From Psoroptes ovis (lineage: Eukaryota > Arthropoda > Arachnida > Sarcoptiformes > Psoroptidae): a stretch of DNA of 64,000 nucleotides. This document shows, piece after piece, positions 47,847 to 59,208 of the stretch. Position numbers and translations under genes: made by a program. The stretch is taken from contig PQWQ01000008.1 in assembly GCA_002943765.1 (NCBI GenBank), forward strand, positions 2,108,001 through 2,172,000, given 5' to 3'. The stretch's first letter is position 1. Every line of letters begins with the position of its first letter. Under the pieces are notes generated by a model that was given only the letters and a program-made list of their open reading frames with translations, was not told the DNA's origin and ran no database searches.

Positions 47847-49056
47847 TTATGATTTACCGGAAATAATCGATATTAATCGATCGATTGATCTAATTATTAT
47901 TGATCTAAATACCTGTATGGCCAATAATGAACAAATGACCATTAAAAATGTACGACGATTTCGCCGAAGCCAATCGATTAATTTTTGTTTACATCCTACC
48001 TGCATTCATATTTATTATGATGGATTAATTTGAATTTTAAATCATTTAAGTTTTCGAACTAATTCAAACATACACGATAAGGTTCCAAGGCTATAGTTGA
48101 ATGATTAACCGCCTTCGTCGTCGTCGCTGGCTGATAACAACTTTGATCAATTGGATCTAATCGTATGGCAAATTCACTGAGGCCATTTAAGCCACAACAT
48201 TTGAGCTGGTCAGGAATATCGGAATGGCATTAAATTGGGTCCTCAAATAAAGTTTTGAAAGGGTCCGTACCTGTTTTTGTATAAAATTTCGACTTGGTAC
48301 ATTGATTTCGTGCCAAGCTTGTTGTACAAAATCATTCATTTCTACACGGGCCACATTAATCGATATGGATGTACCGATTATCGATGATATTGATATCAGC
48401 ATCAGGAATATACTCTTCAAAATGTTAAAAGGAATAAAAATTGAAATTAAATTAATTTATTAAGGTGATTGATGATGGCGCACTTGTCTTAAATGTCTAT
48501 GACTGTCGGTGATGAATGTTTGAACTTGATTCAATCATTTCACCATTGACAAAACCGTATATATAAAGCAAAAATGACATTTTCTTTGTGATCATCAATA
48601 ACCCTTTAAACCAGTGTTTTTTGTTGTAAACTGTGATCATTCTAAATGGCTTAAGCCTTTGAAAAATTGAAAATAATTAACAAAAAACCTACCAATTTAA
48701 GTGTATGATTATTACGTTTCCAACTTGAATAAACAACCAACAGGCCGATGGTCGACAGTAAAAGACCATATATCAACTGGCTATTTGTAATTATCTTCAA
48801 TTTTGATTTTGATTATTATTGATTTGAATTAATTTGAATTAACAATGCATACCGAATGACGAAATGAATGTATTGGATTCAGCGACCAAACCACATAGAA
48901 CATGAGCAACGATCCGAAAATCTGTGGTGATGGTTAATTGAATTTATGGCTTAATTGAAACTTGTCGAATCAATTTGAAATACAGACCCAAATACAAACA
49001 CCGATGGCACCGATGATTAATCGTATTAGAAATGTGATAATTTTCATTGTGATCAT
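47847..49056 (-). CDS. Tetraspanin, six coding exons
   Basis: Proposed minus-strand exons 49056-48988, 48921-48853, 48776-48693, 48414-48271, 48205-48074 and 47999-47847, all phase 0, give 216 residues. Four hydrophobic segments are visible: TM1 (FLIRLIIGAIGVCIW...), TM2 (YGLLLSTIGLLVVY), TM3 (SIFLMLISISSIIGTSI) and TM4 (FLMVICSLLAIQVF). The large outer loop between TM3 and TM4 has the tetraspanin CCG motif (LKCCGLNG), a later SCY and a GC (VGCKQKLIDWLRRN). The CCG is rebuilt only by splicing at 48205. The first donor (TGG|GTCTGT) is weak and the 3' end is uncertain: I read through a possible CAG|GTATTT donor at 47913 to a stop at 47847. The family organises membrane microdomains; the subfamily is not identified. 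Confidence 0.75.
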
Positions 49057-50054
49057 AACTTTCTAATCCGCTAATACAGGTATGTAAATATAGCCACCTA
49101 TACCCCTGAAACCAATTTTGAAATGAATGAAATTCGCATTTGAATAATTTCGCCACCAACGATTGCAACAAACAGTGTGTAAGTGGAGGAAATTTGTTTG
49201 TGACAAAACATACTGATACATATGTTTGTTTGTTGGTGACATTTATACCAATTACAACAGGTATTTTTATATTTGTTGTTGAAATCAACTCTAAATAATA
49301 TATTAGGTTGTCCGAAAAGTTCATTCGGCTTAATCGATAGAGTTGCTCATGAAAATCAGTCAAAACTTTTCGGACAGCCTAATTGATTTAGTTCATGCAT
49401 CGTTGATTGTGTGTATCTATCACATAACAAACATTGGCTACACATGAATTTTCGAATGAATTCCTTATTATTTCAATTTGTTTTGAAAGATCTTTATTTG
49501 TGAAAACATAAGAAATTGTAAAAAATTTCATTTATAAACAATTGAAAAGATAAAATATTAATAATATATGAAATATAAATAAAAATTTTTATAATTTTTA
49601 TAAGTTTTAAGTTTATTATTTTGTTCACGAGATTATAAGTTCATTTTGATAAATTGTTTTTTTGTTATAATAATTTTTGTCATAAAGATTTGACTATATT
49701 TTTAGTCATAATGATTTGATTTGAATATATGACGACTTTTGAAATGTTTGATTAGAGTTTTTATATGATTTGTGTTTTTGAAAATGTTTTAATAATTTTG
49801 TTTTGACTAATCAGTCGATTTAGCTATCGGATGTTTATGCATTTATGAAATTCATGATTTGAAATGGTCGGTATCTTTGTTGTCAAATTTAAACAAATTG
49901 TTCGGGAATGATTTATAATTAAACAATTTCATCAAAGGATGTTTATGTGATCTAGAAATATTTTTACATGACAAATATTTATGCTATAATACAAATATTC
50001 TAGGGTCAATCAAATGATCGTTAATCTCAAATGATGCCTCTGGTTGAAATTGGG
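49057..50054. other. Tetraspanin-BSDC1 spacer
   Basis: About 1 kb of AT-rich sequence with one MITE copy (49303-49382) and a very T-rich stretch 49560-49840. It holds the tetraspanin promoter and BSDC1 3' UTR. No gene is seen. Confidence 0.5.
49303..49382 (-). mobile_element. TTAGGTTGTCC MITE, copy 24 (type B, reverse)
   Basis: 80 bp, TA then TTAGGTTGTCCGAAAAG; right end CGGACAGCCTAA. Confidence 0.9.
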
Positions 50055-51270
50055 CTACATTTTAACCCATTCACTGCGATCAGCATCATCATCACTCGAG
50101 CATTTACTACTGCCAGTTGTTTGTGTCTTGGTCGACTGATTTGAAGCGGCTGCAGTAGATAGTTTATCCCATTCGATATCCGATTTTGATGTCGAAGATG
50201 CTGGCGATTGTTGAGTGTTGTTGTCTTGTGGTGACGATTTATTTTTTGCATAATCTTTACGTATTTGATTTGCTAGCTTTTCTTGCAATTGATACACATT
50301 ATAATAATAACGATGCCAAAAATCTGAATCTGACAGTTGTTCGGGTACCAGCTGCCTGTGTATTTCGGCTATCTCCGGTACATTCGTCAATAAATATTGC
50401 ATTTGTTTTTGATAATTTATTAGATTAAAGCTGACCAACCATTGCTCGTAATTATCAGGTGGCCCGCTAGGTTCTTGTAAATATGTTTTCTTATTCAATT
50501 GTAGCTTTCGCAATTCTTGTGGCCAATTTTCAATTTTGACAATATTGCCATCGATTATTACACAAGGTTCATCATCCAACTCGTTCACTGATGTATCATT
50601 AGACAATGATAGTATTGAATCAACAAATGTATCTTTTACAATATTCATAGTTGATTTTGCTGTTTCACTTAGTTTATCTGCCCATATATTTATGTCGAGA
50701 ATTTTCGATGCTGAATCATTTGTTTCTGTATCATTTTTGATCGCATCTTCATCTGCAGAGGCCATTGGGCCCATGTCTTTTAATTCACTTTGATCATCTG
50801 AATTAGTACCTAAACTACCCAACTCGGTTACAGTATTCCCAATTTCATTGAATGTATTTTTAACCAATGATGCAGTTGAACTAATCATTTGTGTAGTGTC
50901 TTGTTGTAGTGCATCTTTAAATTCATTAAGATCACGACGAATCGATTCCATCGTTGTTTTATTGACTGTCTGCTTGGCTGTTTGTACGATGCTCGAAAAC
51001 CAACCACCAAGCGTTGATGCAGCTGATGATGATGTTTCGGCTGTTTCACTGGCGTCTGCTGGGTCATTTGAAGTTTCTTTGGAACCTTCAGGTGCCTGTG
51101 GAACCGTTGAACCTTCTTGCATCTCTTTCGGTTCTACAATTTCATTCGCATTTTGATCACTGTGCAACAAGAAACTATGAACATTAAATGGAATCAAATC
51201 AAATCAAAGTTTACCTTGGTTCTTTCGAATCATTGCTATCATTTGTTTGATTGCTTGGTTCAGACATCAT
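50055..51270 (-). CDS. BSDC1: BSD domain-containing protein 1
   Basis: Minus-strand exons 51270-51215 and 51159-50055, with a 55 bp GT-AG intron, give 386 residues. The first part is acidic and Ser/Thr-rich. A WFSSIVQTAKQTVNKTT...IRRDLNEF...QQDTT...ASLVKNTF block matches BSDC1 (WLQQSYQAVKEKS...MKRDLTEF...QHDT...ASVVKEKL). A BSD domain follows around VPEIAEIHRQLVPEQLSDSDFWHRYYYNVYQL; the FW pair is characteristic. The C terminus has DIEWDKL and SEWVKM acidic/aromatic tails, reminiscent of the DWE endings of BSDC1. The cellular role is poorly defined. SYAP1 was considered but its linker sequence fits less well. The start is the first of two adjacent ATGs. Confidence 0.87.
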
Positions 51271-52138
51271 TTCCAAATGCTAAATTCAGCCCTGTTAATG
51301 TCAGACAACAACCAAAATGAACTTTATTTTAATCAATTATGATCAAATCAATTAATAAACAACAAATCACAACAAACAAAAAATTAAAACGCATGAAACA
51401 AGTTACTAGAATTTGGTTTTCAATCACATCCAATAGATGGCGCTGAATGCAATGCATTTTTTTATCAACAAAAAAAGCGCTCGAATTTCGAATTTTTTTC
51501 TCATTTCTTTTCACTCAAAAAAAAAATCAATTGAAAATCAATTAGATACCCTTTGTTGTAAAATTGTTGACAAAATTTGAATTGACACAGCTGATTGCTA
51601 TGTGAAAATGTGGCGAAAATATTTCAGCAATTTAATTATTTGAGCAGAAATTTTCCGCGGAAAAAAAATTGCAACAAAAACACCTGTTGCTACTGTGAAT
51701 GTTTAAATGTATTTCATAATCATATTTATCGGCCATCAAACACAGGTAAGTGTAATGAAAAGAGAGCAACTAGCCGACATTGATAAATCGCAATCTAATC
51801 TTTGAATGTATGTTTACAACATTCGAAAATTGCATTCATTACCTTGCCGGCAACATTTTTAAATGAAAACTATCAAAGCAAATAACCTTGAATTTTTTTC
51901 GTTTTGTTTCTATTTTCAGTAATAATCAATATTCACATGTTACTATGAATATAGTACCACTGTATCAATATTGAGAAATATACAGGCTGAAAATAAACAA
52001 AAAAAGCATGTGCTTCGAATAAAATCAATCAATTAATCAAATTGAATTTTGAATCATAAATATTTGTATTGAAAGCCAAGTGATAAACATTCGAAATTTT
52101 CAGTTGTATTTTGACAGTAAATTTGTGATAATTACGCC
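51271..52138. promoter_or_regulatory. Divergent promoter region between BSDC1 and CAD
   Basis: 868 bp between the two starts. It contains a CCAATAGATGGCGCTG motif (51430-51445) and is otherwise AT-rich. A short open frame at 51595-51783 has no supporting features. Confidence 0.5.
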
Positions 52139-55100
52139 ATGTTACAACAAGAAGCATTGCTGATCATCAAAAATGGACCAACATTCCATGGTTTAGCTTT
52201 TGGTTATGAAAATGAATCGGTATCCGGCGAAATCGGTAATTTTCCCCGATTATTTTTGATAGATTTCAATTAATTTTTGTTTGTTTTCGATTTAGTATTT
52301 CAAACTGGTATGGTTGGCTACATTGAATCATTAACTGATCCATCATATCATAAACAAATTCTTGTGCTGACATATCCATTGATCGGTAATTATGGTGCAC
52401 CAAATGATCAACAATCGAAATTAGATGAATATGGTTTACCGATTGATTTTGAATCACGAAAAATATGGCCAATATCAGTTGTTATGAGTGAATTGTCCGA
52501 GCATTACAGCCATTGGAATGCATATCAATCATTCGATGAATATTTATACAAAAATCATGTGACAGGCTTACATGGTATCGATACTAGACAATTGACCAAA
52601 TATTTACAAGATAAAGGAACAACCTTGGCCAAGATTGTGTGTCGAAAACAATCAATCGACCAATTTCCTTTTTATGATCCAAACAATGATAATTTGGTTG
52701 ATGAAGTATCCGTAAAAGAACCGAAAATTTATAATGAGAATGGTTTCCCAAAAATTGTAGCCATTGATTGTGGTATTAAATATAATCAAATACGATGTTT
52801 ATTACGACGTGGTGCACAAGTAAAAGTTGTACCATGGAATTGGCCATTATCCAATGAAAATTTTGATGGCCTTTTCATCAGTAATGGTCCTGGTGATCCG
52901 TCATTTTGTGATAAAACAGTCGATAATATTTCCAAAATCATCGATGGTGAACGACCAATATTTGGTATATGCTTAGGACATCAAATATTAGCACGAGTTG
53001 CTGGAGCCAGAACATATAAGATGAAATTCGGTAATCGTGGCCATAATCAACCAGTATTGTTTTGTGATGATGTAAAATGTTGTATTACATCACAAAATCA
53101 TGGTTATGCTGTCGATGAGCAGTCATTGCCGAGTGATTGGATGCCAATATTCACCAATGCAAATGATAATTCCAACGAAGGTATTGCTCATCGTACGAAA
53201 CCATTTTTCAGTGTACAATTCCATCCAGAACATATGGCCGGTCCTGAAGATATGGAATTTCTTTTCGACATTTTCATTCAATCAATTATTTCATATCTGG
53301 AAGGCACAAATAATAACAATGAATCGATTGCTGATAAAATACGTCGACATCTTACCGCGGTAGATATGCCCAAATATTCACCCGATGAATGTCATCGAAA
53401 TTATCCACGTAAAGTTTTAATACTTGGATCAGGTGGTTTATCAATTGGGCAAGCAGGTGAATTTGATTATTCAGGTTCACAAGCAATCAAAGCATTGAAA
53501 GAAGAGAAAATTCAGACTGTATTGATTAATCCAAATATTGCAACAGTGCAAACAAATCCAGGTATGGCCGATAAAATTTATTTTCTACCAATCACAGTCG
53601 AATATGTTGCTGATGTCATTAAAAATGAGCGACCTGATGGCATATTTCTGATGTTTGGCGGTCAAACAGCGCTAAACTGTGGTATTGAACTGGAAAAAAG
53701 TGGCATTCTCAAACAATACAATGTTCGAGTGTTGGGTACACCGATCAAATCGATTATCGATTCAGAAGATCGAAAAATATTTGCTGAAAAAGTTGCACAA
53801 GTTGGTGGTGAGGTGGCACCAAACGAAGCTGTGTATTCGATTGAAGAAGCATTGGAAAAAGCTGATAAACTTGGATATCCAATCTTGATCCGTTCAGCTT
53901 ATGCATTAGGCGGTATGGGTTCTGGTTTTGCCAATAATCCCGAAGAATTGAAACGATTAGTGAAACAAGCATTAGTACATTCATCACAAGTTTTGATGGA
54001 TAAAAGTTTGAAAGGATGGAAAGAGGTTGAATATGAAGTATTACGTGATGCTTACAATAATTGTATTACTGTTTGTAATATGGAAAATTTAGATCCACTT
54101 GGTATTCATACTGGTGAATCGATTGTTGTTGCACCAAGTCAAACATTAACAAATCGTGAATATAATAAATTACGTACGATGGCCATTAAAGTTGTTCAAC
54201 ATTTAGGCGTAGTTGGTGAATGTAATATTCAATATGCACTGAGTCCGAATTCAGAAGAATTTTATATTATCGAAGTAAATGCTCGTCTATCACGTAGTTC
54301 TGCATTAGCATCGAAAGCAACCGGGTATCCGTTGGCATATATTGCGGCAAAAGTTGCCCTGAATATTCCGTTACCTTGTTTACGAAACAGTGTTACCGGT
54401 TCAATGACCACAGCATGTTTTGAGCCAAGCCTCGATTATTGTGTAGTAAAAATTCCACGTTGGGATTTAGGTAAATTTACCAACGTAAGTCATTTGATTG
54501 GTAGTTCAATGAAAAGTGTTGGTGAAGTTATGGCCATTGGACGATGTTTTGAAGAAGCATTTCAAAAAGCGCTGCGAATGGTCGATGAAAGTGTTATGGG
54601 TTTTGAATCGAATCTTAAGCAAGCAACCAAAGAAGAACTGGTTTGTCCAACCGATAAACGTATATTCGCATTAGCTGCTGCTATTGATGCCGGCTGGAAA
54701 TTGGAAGAATTACATGAATTAACTCGTATTGATCTATGGTTTTTGTATAAATTGAAAAATATCATCGATTATCAACGATATTTGAAATCATTACAATCAT
54801 CACTGACGAATGATGATTTATTGAAAGCGAAAAAACTTGGATTTTCCGACAAATTCATTGCTCAATGTGTTGTTAGCCATGAACTGATGATACGCAAACA
54901 ACGTCTTGAAAATAATATTCGACCATTTGTCAAGAAGGTCGATACAGTATCAGCTGAATGGCCTGCATCCACCAATTATCTGTATTTGACTTATAATGCA
55001 ACTGAATCTGATGATACATCGATAACTGATGGCAGTTTCGGTACCGGTGCCGGTAGTGTTATGGTTCTTGGAAGCGGTGTTTATCGTATTGGTTGTTCAG

Positions 55101-58100
55101 TTGAATTTGATTGTTGTGCCGTTGGCTGTGTACAAGAATTGGCCAAGGTTTGTATTTGAAGGTGTTTATTATTCAAAGGTTCTGATATGATTTTCCTCAA
55201 TTTTTTTCAGATGAAAAAACATACGATCATGGTCAATTGTAATCCGGAGACGGTTAGCACTGATTATGATATGTGTGATAAACTTTATTTTGAAGAAATA
55301 TCATTTGAAAATGTTATGGAAATATATGACCTAGAAAAACCTGAAGGCATTATCCTCAGTATGGGTGGACAGCTGCCAAATAATATTGCAATGGATTTAT
55401 TTCGACAAAAAGCAACCATTTTGGGTACATCACCAGAATCGATTGATAGTGCCGAGAATCGTTTTAAATTTTCACGGTTAATGGATGAAGTTGGCATTTT
55501 GCAGCCACAATGGAAAGAATTGAATGATATTGAACAAGCCAAAAAATTCTGCTCGCAAGTCGGTTATCCTTGTGTAATTCGGCCATCATATGTGTTATCA
55601 GGTGCAGCCATGAATGTAGCACATTCTGAACGTAATCTTGAAAATTATTTGAATGAGGCGGCAGCCGTAAGCAAAGAACATCCAGTTGTCATTTCAAAAT
55701 TTATCAAAGAAGCCAAAGAAATCGATATCGATGCTGTTGCCCAACAAGGTACCCTGATTGCAATGGCCGTATCAGAACATGTAGAGAATGCTGGTGTACA
55801 TTCTGGTGATGCAACACTAGTAACACCACCGCAAGATTTAAACAAAGAAACATTGACCAAAATACGGATAATCTGTGAAACGATTGCCAAAGCATTAGAA
55901 GTGAATGGACCATTTAATATGCAGCTGATTGCCAAAAATAATGATCTCAAAGTGATTGAATGTAATCTACGTATTTCACGATCATTCCCGTTTGCATCGA
56001 AAACACTCGACTGTGATCTGGTAGCGTTGGCCACACGTGTCATCATGGGCATACCAGAAACACCTGTTGATTTGCTATCGAAACCAGTGTCGGATGATCG
56101 TATACATAATAATCAGCGAAGAGTCGGAGTAAAAGTTCCTCAATTTTCATTTTCACGTTTGAGCGGTGCTGATGTTACTTTAGGTGTTGAAATGGCCAGC
56201 ACTGGAGAGGTGGCTTGTTTCGGTGAAAATCGTTATGAAGCCTATTTGAAAGCAATGATAAGTACCGGTTTTCGGATACCGAAAAAACGTATTGCCCTAA
56301 TATCGATTGGTACACATAAACATAAATCTGAGCTATTACCAAGTATTCGTACGCTGCATCAAATGGGTTATCGACTCTATGCAACGCTAGGCACAGCTGA
56401 CTTTTACAATGAAAATGATATACCAGTCGAAGCTGTAGAATTACCTTTCCTTGAAGATGAAAACATTCCAAATTCAACCAAAATCAATGATATTGCCCAG
56501 TATTTGACTAAAAAAGAAATTGATTTAGTCATCAATTTACCGATGCGTACAAGCGGTGCAAGACGTGTTTCAACTCTTGGTTATCGTTATCGTCGTTTTG
56601 CCGTTGATTATGCCATTCCATTGATATCGGATGTTAAATGTGCAAAATTATTAGTCGAAGCATTGAAATTGATCGATCACCGGCCTCCATTGAAAACACA
56701 TATCGATTGTTTGACATCAAGAAAGATTGTCCGACTGCCTGGCTTGATCGATGTCCATGTACATCTCCGTGAACCAGGTGCATCGGAAAAAGAAGATTTT
56801 GAATCTGGTACAGCTGCTGCATTAGCCGGTGGTATTACTTTGGTCGGTGTAATGCCAAATACCAAACCACCGATAACTAATCAAGAAACATTACAACAAG
56901 CATTGTCACTGGCACAAATGAAAGCAAAATGTGATTATGCATTGTTCATGTCGGCCACCAATGATAATGCCGATGAATTGGCTAGAATCGCTCGGCAAAC
57001 ACGTTTTATGGCCGTTAAAATGTATTTGAACGATACGTTTGGACAGTTGCGATTAGATTCAATGATTGAATGTGTAAATCATTTTGAAAAATTGCCCAGA
57101 AATGTTTTGATTTGTGCACACGCTGAAAAACATACAACAGCAATGATCATTTTGCTTTCACAATTATATGATAGACATGTACACATTTGTCACGTGGCCA
57201 GAGAAGAAGAAATTTTAATCATCAAAAAAGCCAAAGAAAAAGGTATCAATGTCACTTGTGAAGTTACACCACATCATTTGTTTCTATGCGAAGATGATAT
57301 CGATAAAATTGGTCGCAATCGTTCGAATGTCAAACCAAATTTAGTCACAGCAAAAGATCAAAAGGCCCTGTGGGAAAATTTGTCGGTTATCGATGTATTC
57401 GCCACTGATCATGCACCACATTTGGTCGCTGAAAAAGATGCTGTGAATGCACCGCCAGGATTTCCTGGACTCGAAACAATGTTAGCGCTATTGTTGACAG
57501 CTGTCAAAGAAGATCGGTTAAAATTGGATGATTTAATCAAAAAATTGTATCATAACCCGAAACGAATATTTGATTTACCTGAACAACCTGATACATATGT
57601 TGAAGTAGATTTAGATGAAGATTGGGTTATACCGGATGCAATGTCATTCACTAAATCAAGATGGACACCGTTTGCCGGCCGTAAGGTTTATGGACGTGTA
57701 CGACGTATTGTACTGCGAAACGAAGTGGCATTTGTCGATGGAAATATTTTGGTACCGGCTGGTTTTGGTCAAAATATTCTACAAACCTTAGAAAATAAAT
57801 TACCATCTACTTCGAATGTTTTAACGATCAATATTGATTCAGCACCAATGACCCGAACAAAATCAATGTCAAACGAAGAATTCGAATCATCGAATCATGA
57901 AGATCAACAACCAGTAGCTGGTGGTGGTGATAGCATTTTGCAACCTCTATCAACATTACAGCAACAAACAAATGAAATTTATCAAGAAATGTTTAAAGAA
58001 TTGGGTATCAACGATAAACACATATATTCACCACGTACACATTTGCAATCATCAACCATTATGCCGCCAATTCATTCAATATCACATTCTCATGGTTTAT

Positions 58101-59188
58101 CGGGTAAAAGCGTATTGACCGTCAATGATTTTAATCGTGAACAATTACATGAAATATTCAATTTAGCACATAAATTCCGGATTTGTGTTGCTAAAGAAAA
58201 ACCATTGGATCGTGGTGGTCGTGATGAACCGCCGATCCCGGTCGAATCGATTCTCAAAGGAAAATTAATGTCGTTGATATTTTTTGAAGCAAGCACACGA
58301 ACATCGTGTTCGTTTGCGGCTGCAATGCAACGCCTAGGTGGTGGTGTTATTTATATGAATGTTGAAACCAGTTCAGTACGTAAAGGTGAAACATTAGAAG
58401 ACAGCGTGGCAATGATGTCCAATTACTCGGATGTCGTAGTGTTGCGACATCCACAGAAATATGCAGTTGAACGTGCATCAAAAGTATGTTTGAAACCGAT
58501 CATTAATGCTGGCGATGGTATTGGTGAACATCCAACACAAGCATTGTTAGATGTATTCACCATACGTGAAGAGATTGGTACTGTCAACAATTTGGTTGTA
58601 AGTTATTTCGGGTTCAATTTTTGATGTTTTGATTCAATTTTCAATTTGTCCTTCCCAAACATAGATCACATTATGCGGTGACCTAGCAAATGGCCGAACC
58701 GTACATTCGTTGGCGCGTATGTTGACACATTACCAGATCAGTTTGAATTATGTATCACCACCGAAATTGTGTATGCCTAAAGAAGTGAAAGATTATGTTC
58801 ATTCGAAAAATATCAAGCAAAATGAATATGATTCATTAGAATCAGTATTGCCTGATACCGATGTGTTATATATGACACGTATACAACGTGAACGTTTCGA
58901 TGATATCGATGAATATCAAAAATATTGTGGAATGTATGTCATCACTCCACAATTGATGACAAAAGCTAAAAAACGAATGATTGTTATGCATCCATTGCCA
59001 AGAGTCAATGAAATATCGTAAGTTCAATTTACTTTATTTAATTTAAAATTTGAATAATTTGAATTTCTCTTCATATCAAATTCAGCCCCGATTTCGACAA
59101 TGATCCAAGGGCTGCATATTTTCGTCAAGCTGAATGTGGTATGTATGTCCGTATGGCTTTGTTGGCCATGGTATTGGGCAAAGTTTGA
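52139..59188 (+). CDS. CAD: CAD: carbamoyl-phosphate synthetase II / aspartate transcarbamylase / dihydroorotase
   Basis: Exons 52139-52235, 52296-55147, 55211-58597, 58665-59017 and 59086-59188 give 2263 residues (human 2225). Order: glutamine amidotransferase with catalytic Cys258 in GICLGHQ and FHPEHMAGPED; CPSase halves starting near residues 404 (ILGSGGLSIGQAGEFDYSG) and 954 (VLGSGVYRIGCSVEFD); MGS regulatory domain (ISIGTHKHKSELLPSIRTL); dihydroorotase with H1499-x-H1501 (HVHLREPG), the KMYLND lysine, HICHVA, TPHHLF and DHAPH zinc/catalytic residues; a Ser/Gln-rich linker; and ATCase from about 1950 with STRTS, KGETLEDS, LRHP and GDGIGEHPTQALLD. It makes dihydroorotate from glutamine, bicarbonate and aspartate in the cytosol. 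All motifs are intact. The ATCase has an extra ~13 residues (RGGRDEPPIPVES) before ILKGK. Confidence 0.97.
59034..59039 (-). terminator. Candidate RMC1 poly(A) signal inside the last CAD intron
   Basis: The complement of TTTATT at 59034-59039 is AATAAA, 170 bp past the RMC1 stop, and lies in CAD intron 59018-59085. Confidence 0.35.
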
Positions 59189-59208
59189 ATACATTTGCCA
59201 TTAAGTTG

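Noticed and set aside
50186..51156. Plus-strand frames opposite BSDC1
   Set aside because: They are antisense shadows of the BSDC1 exon, whose protein has clear family similarity.
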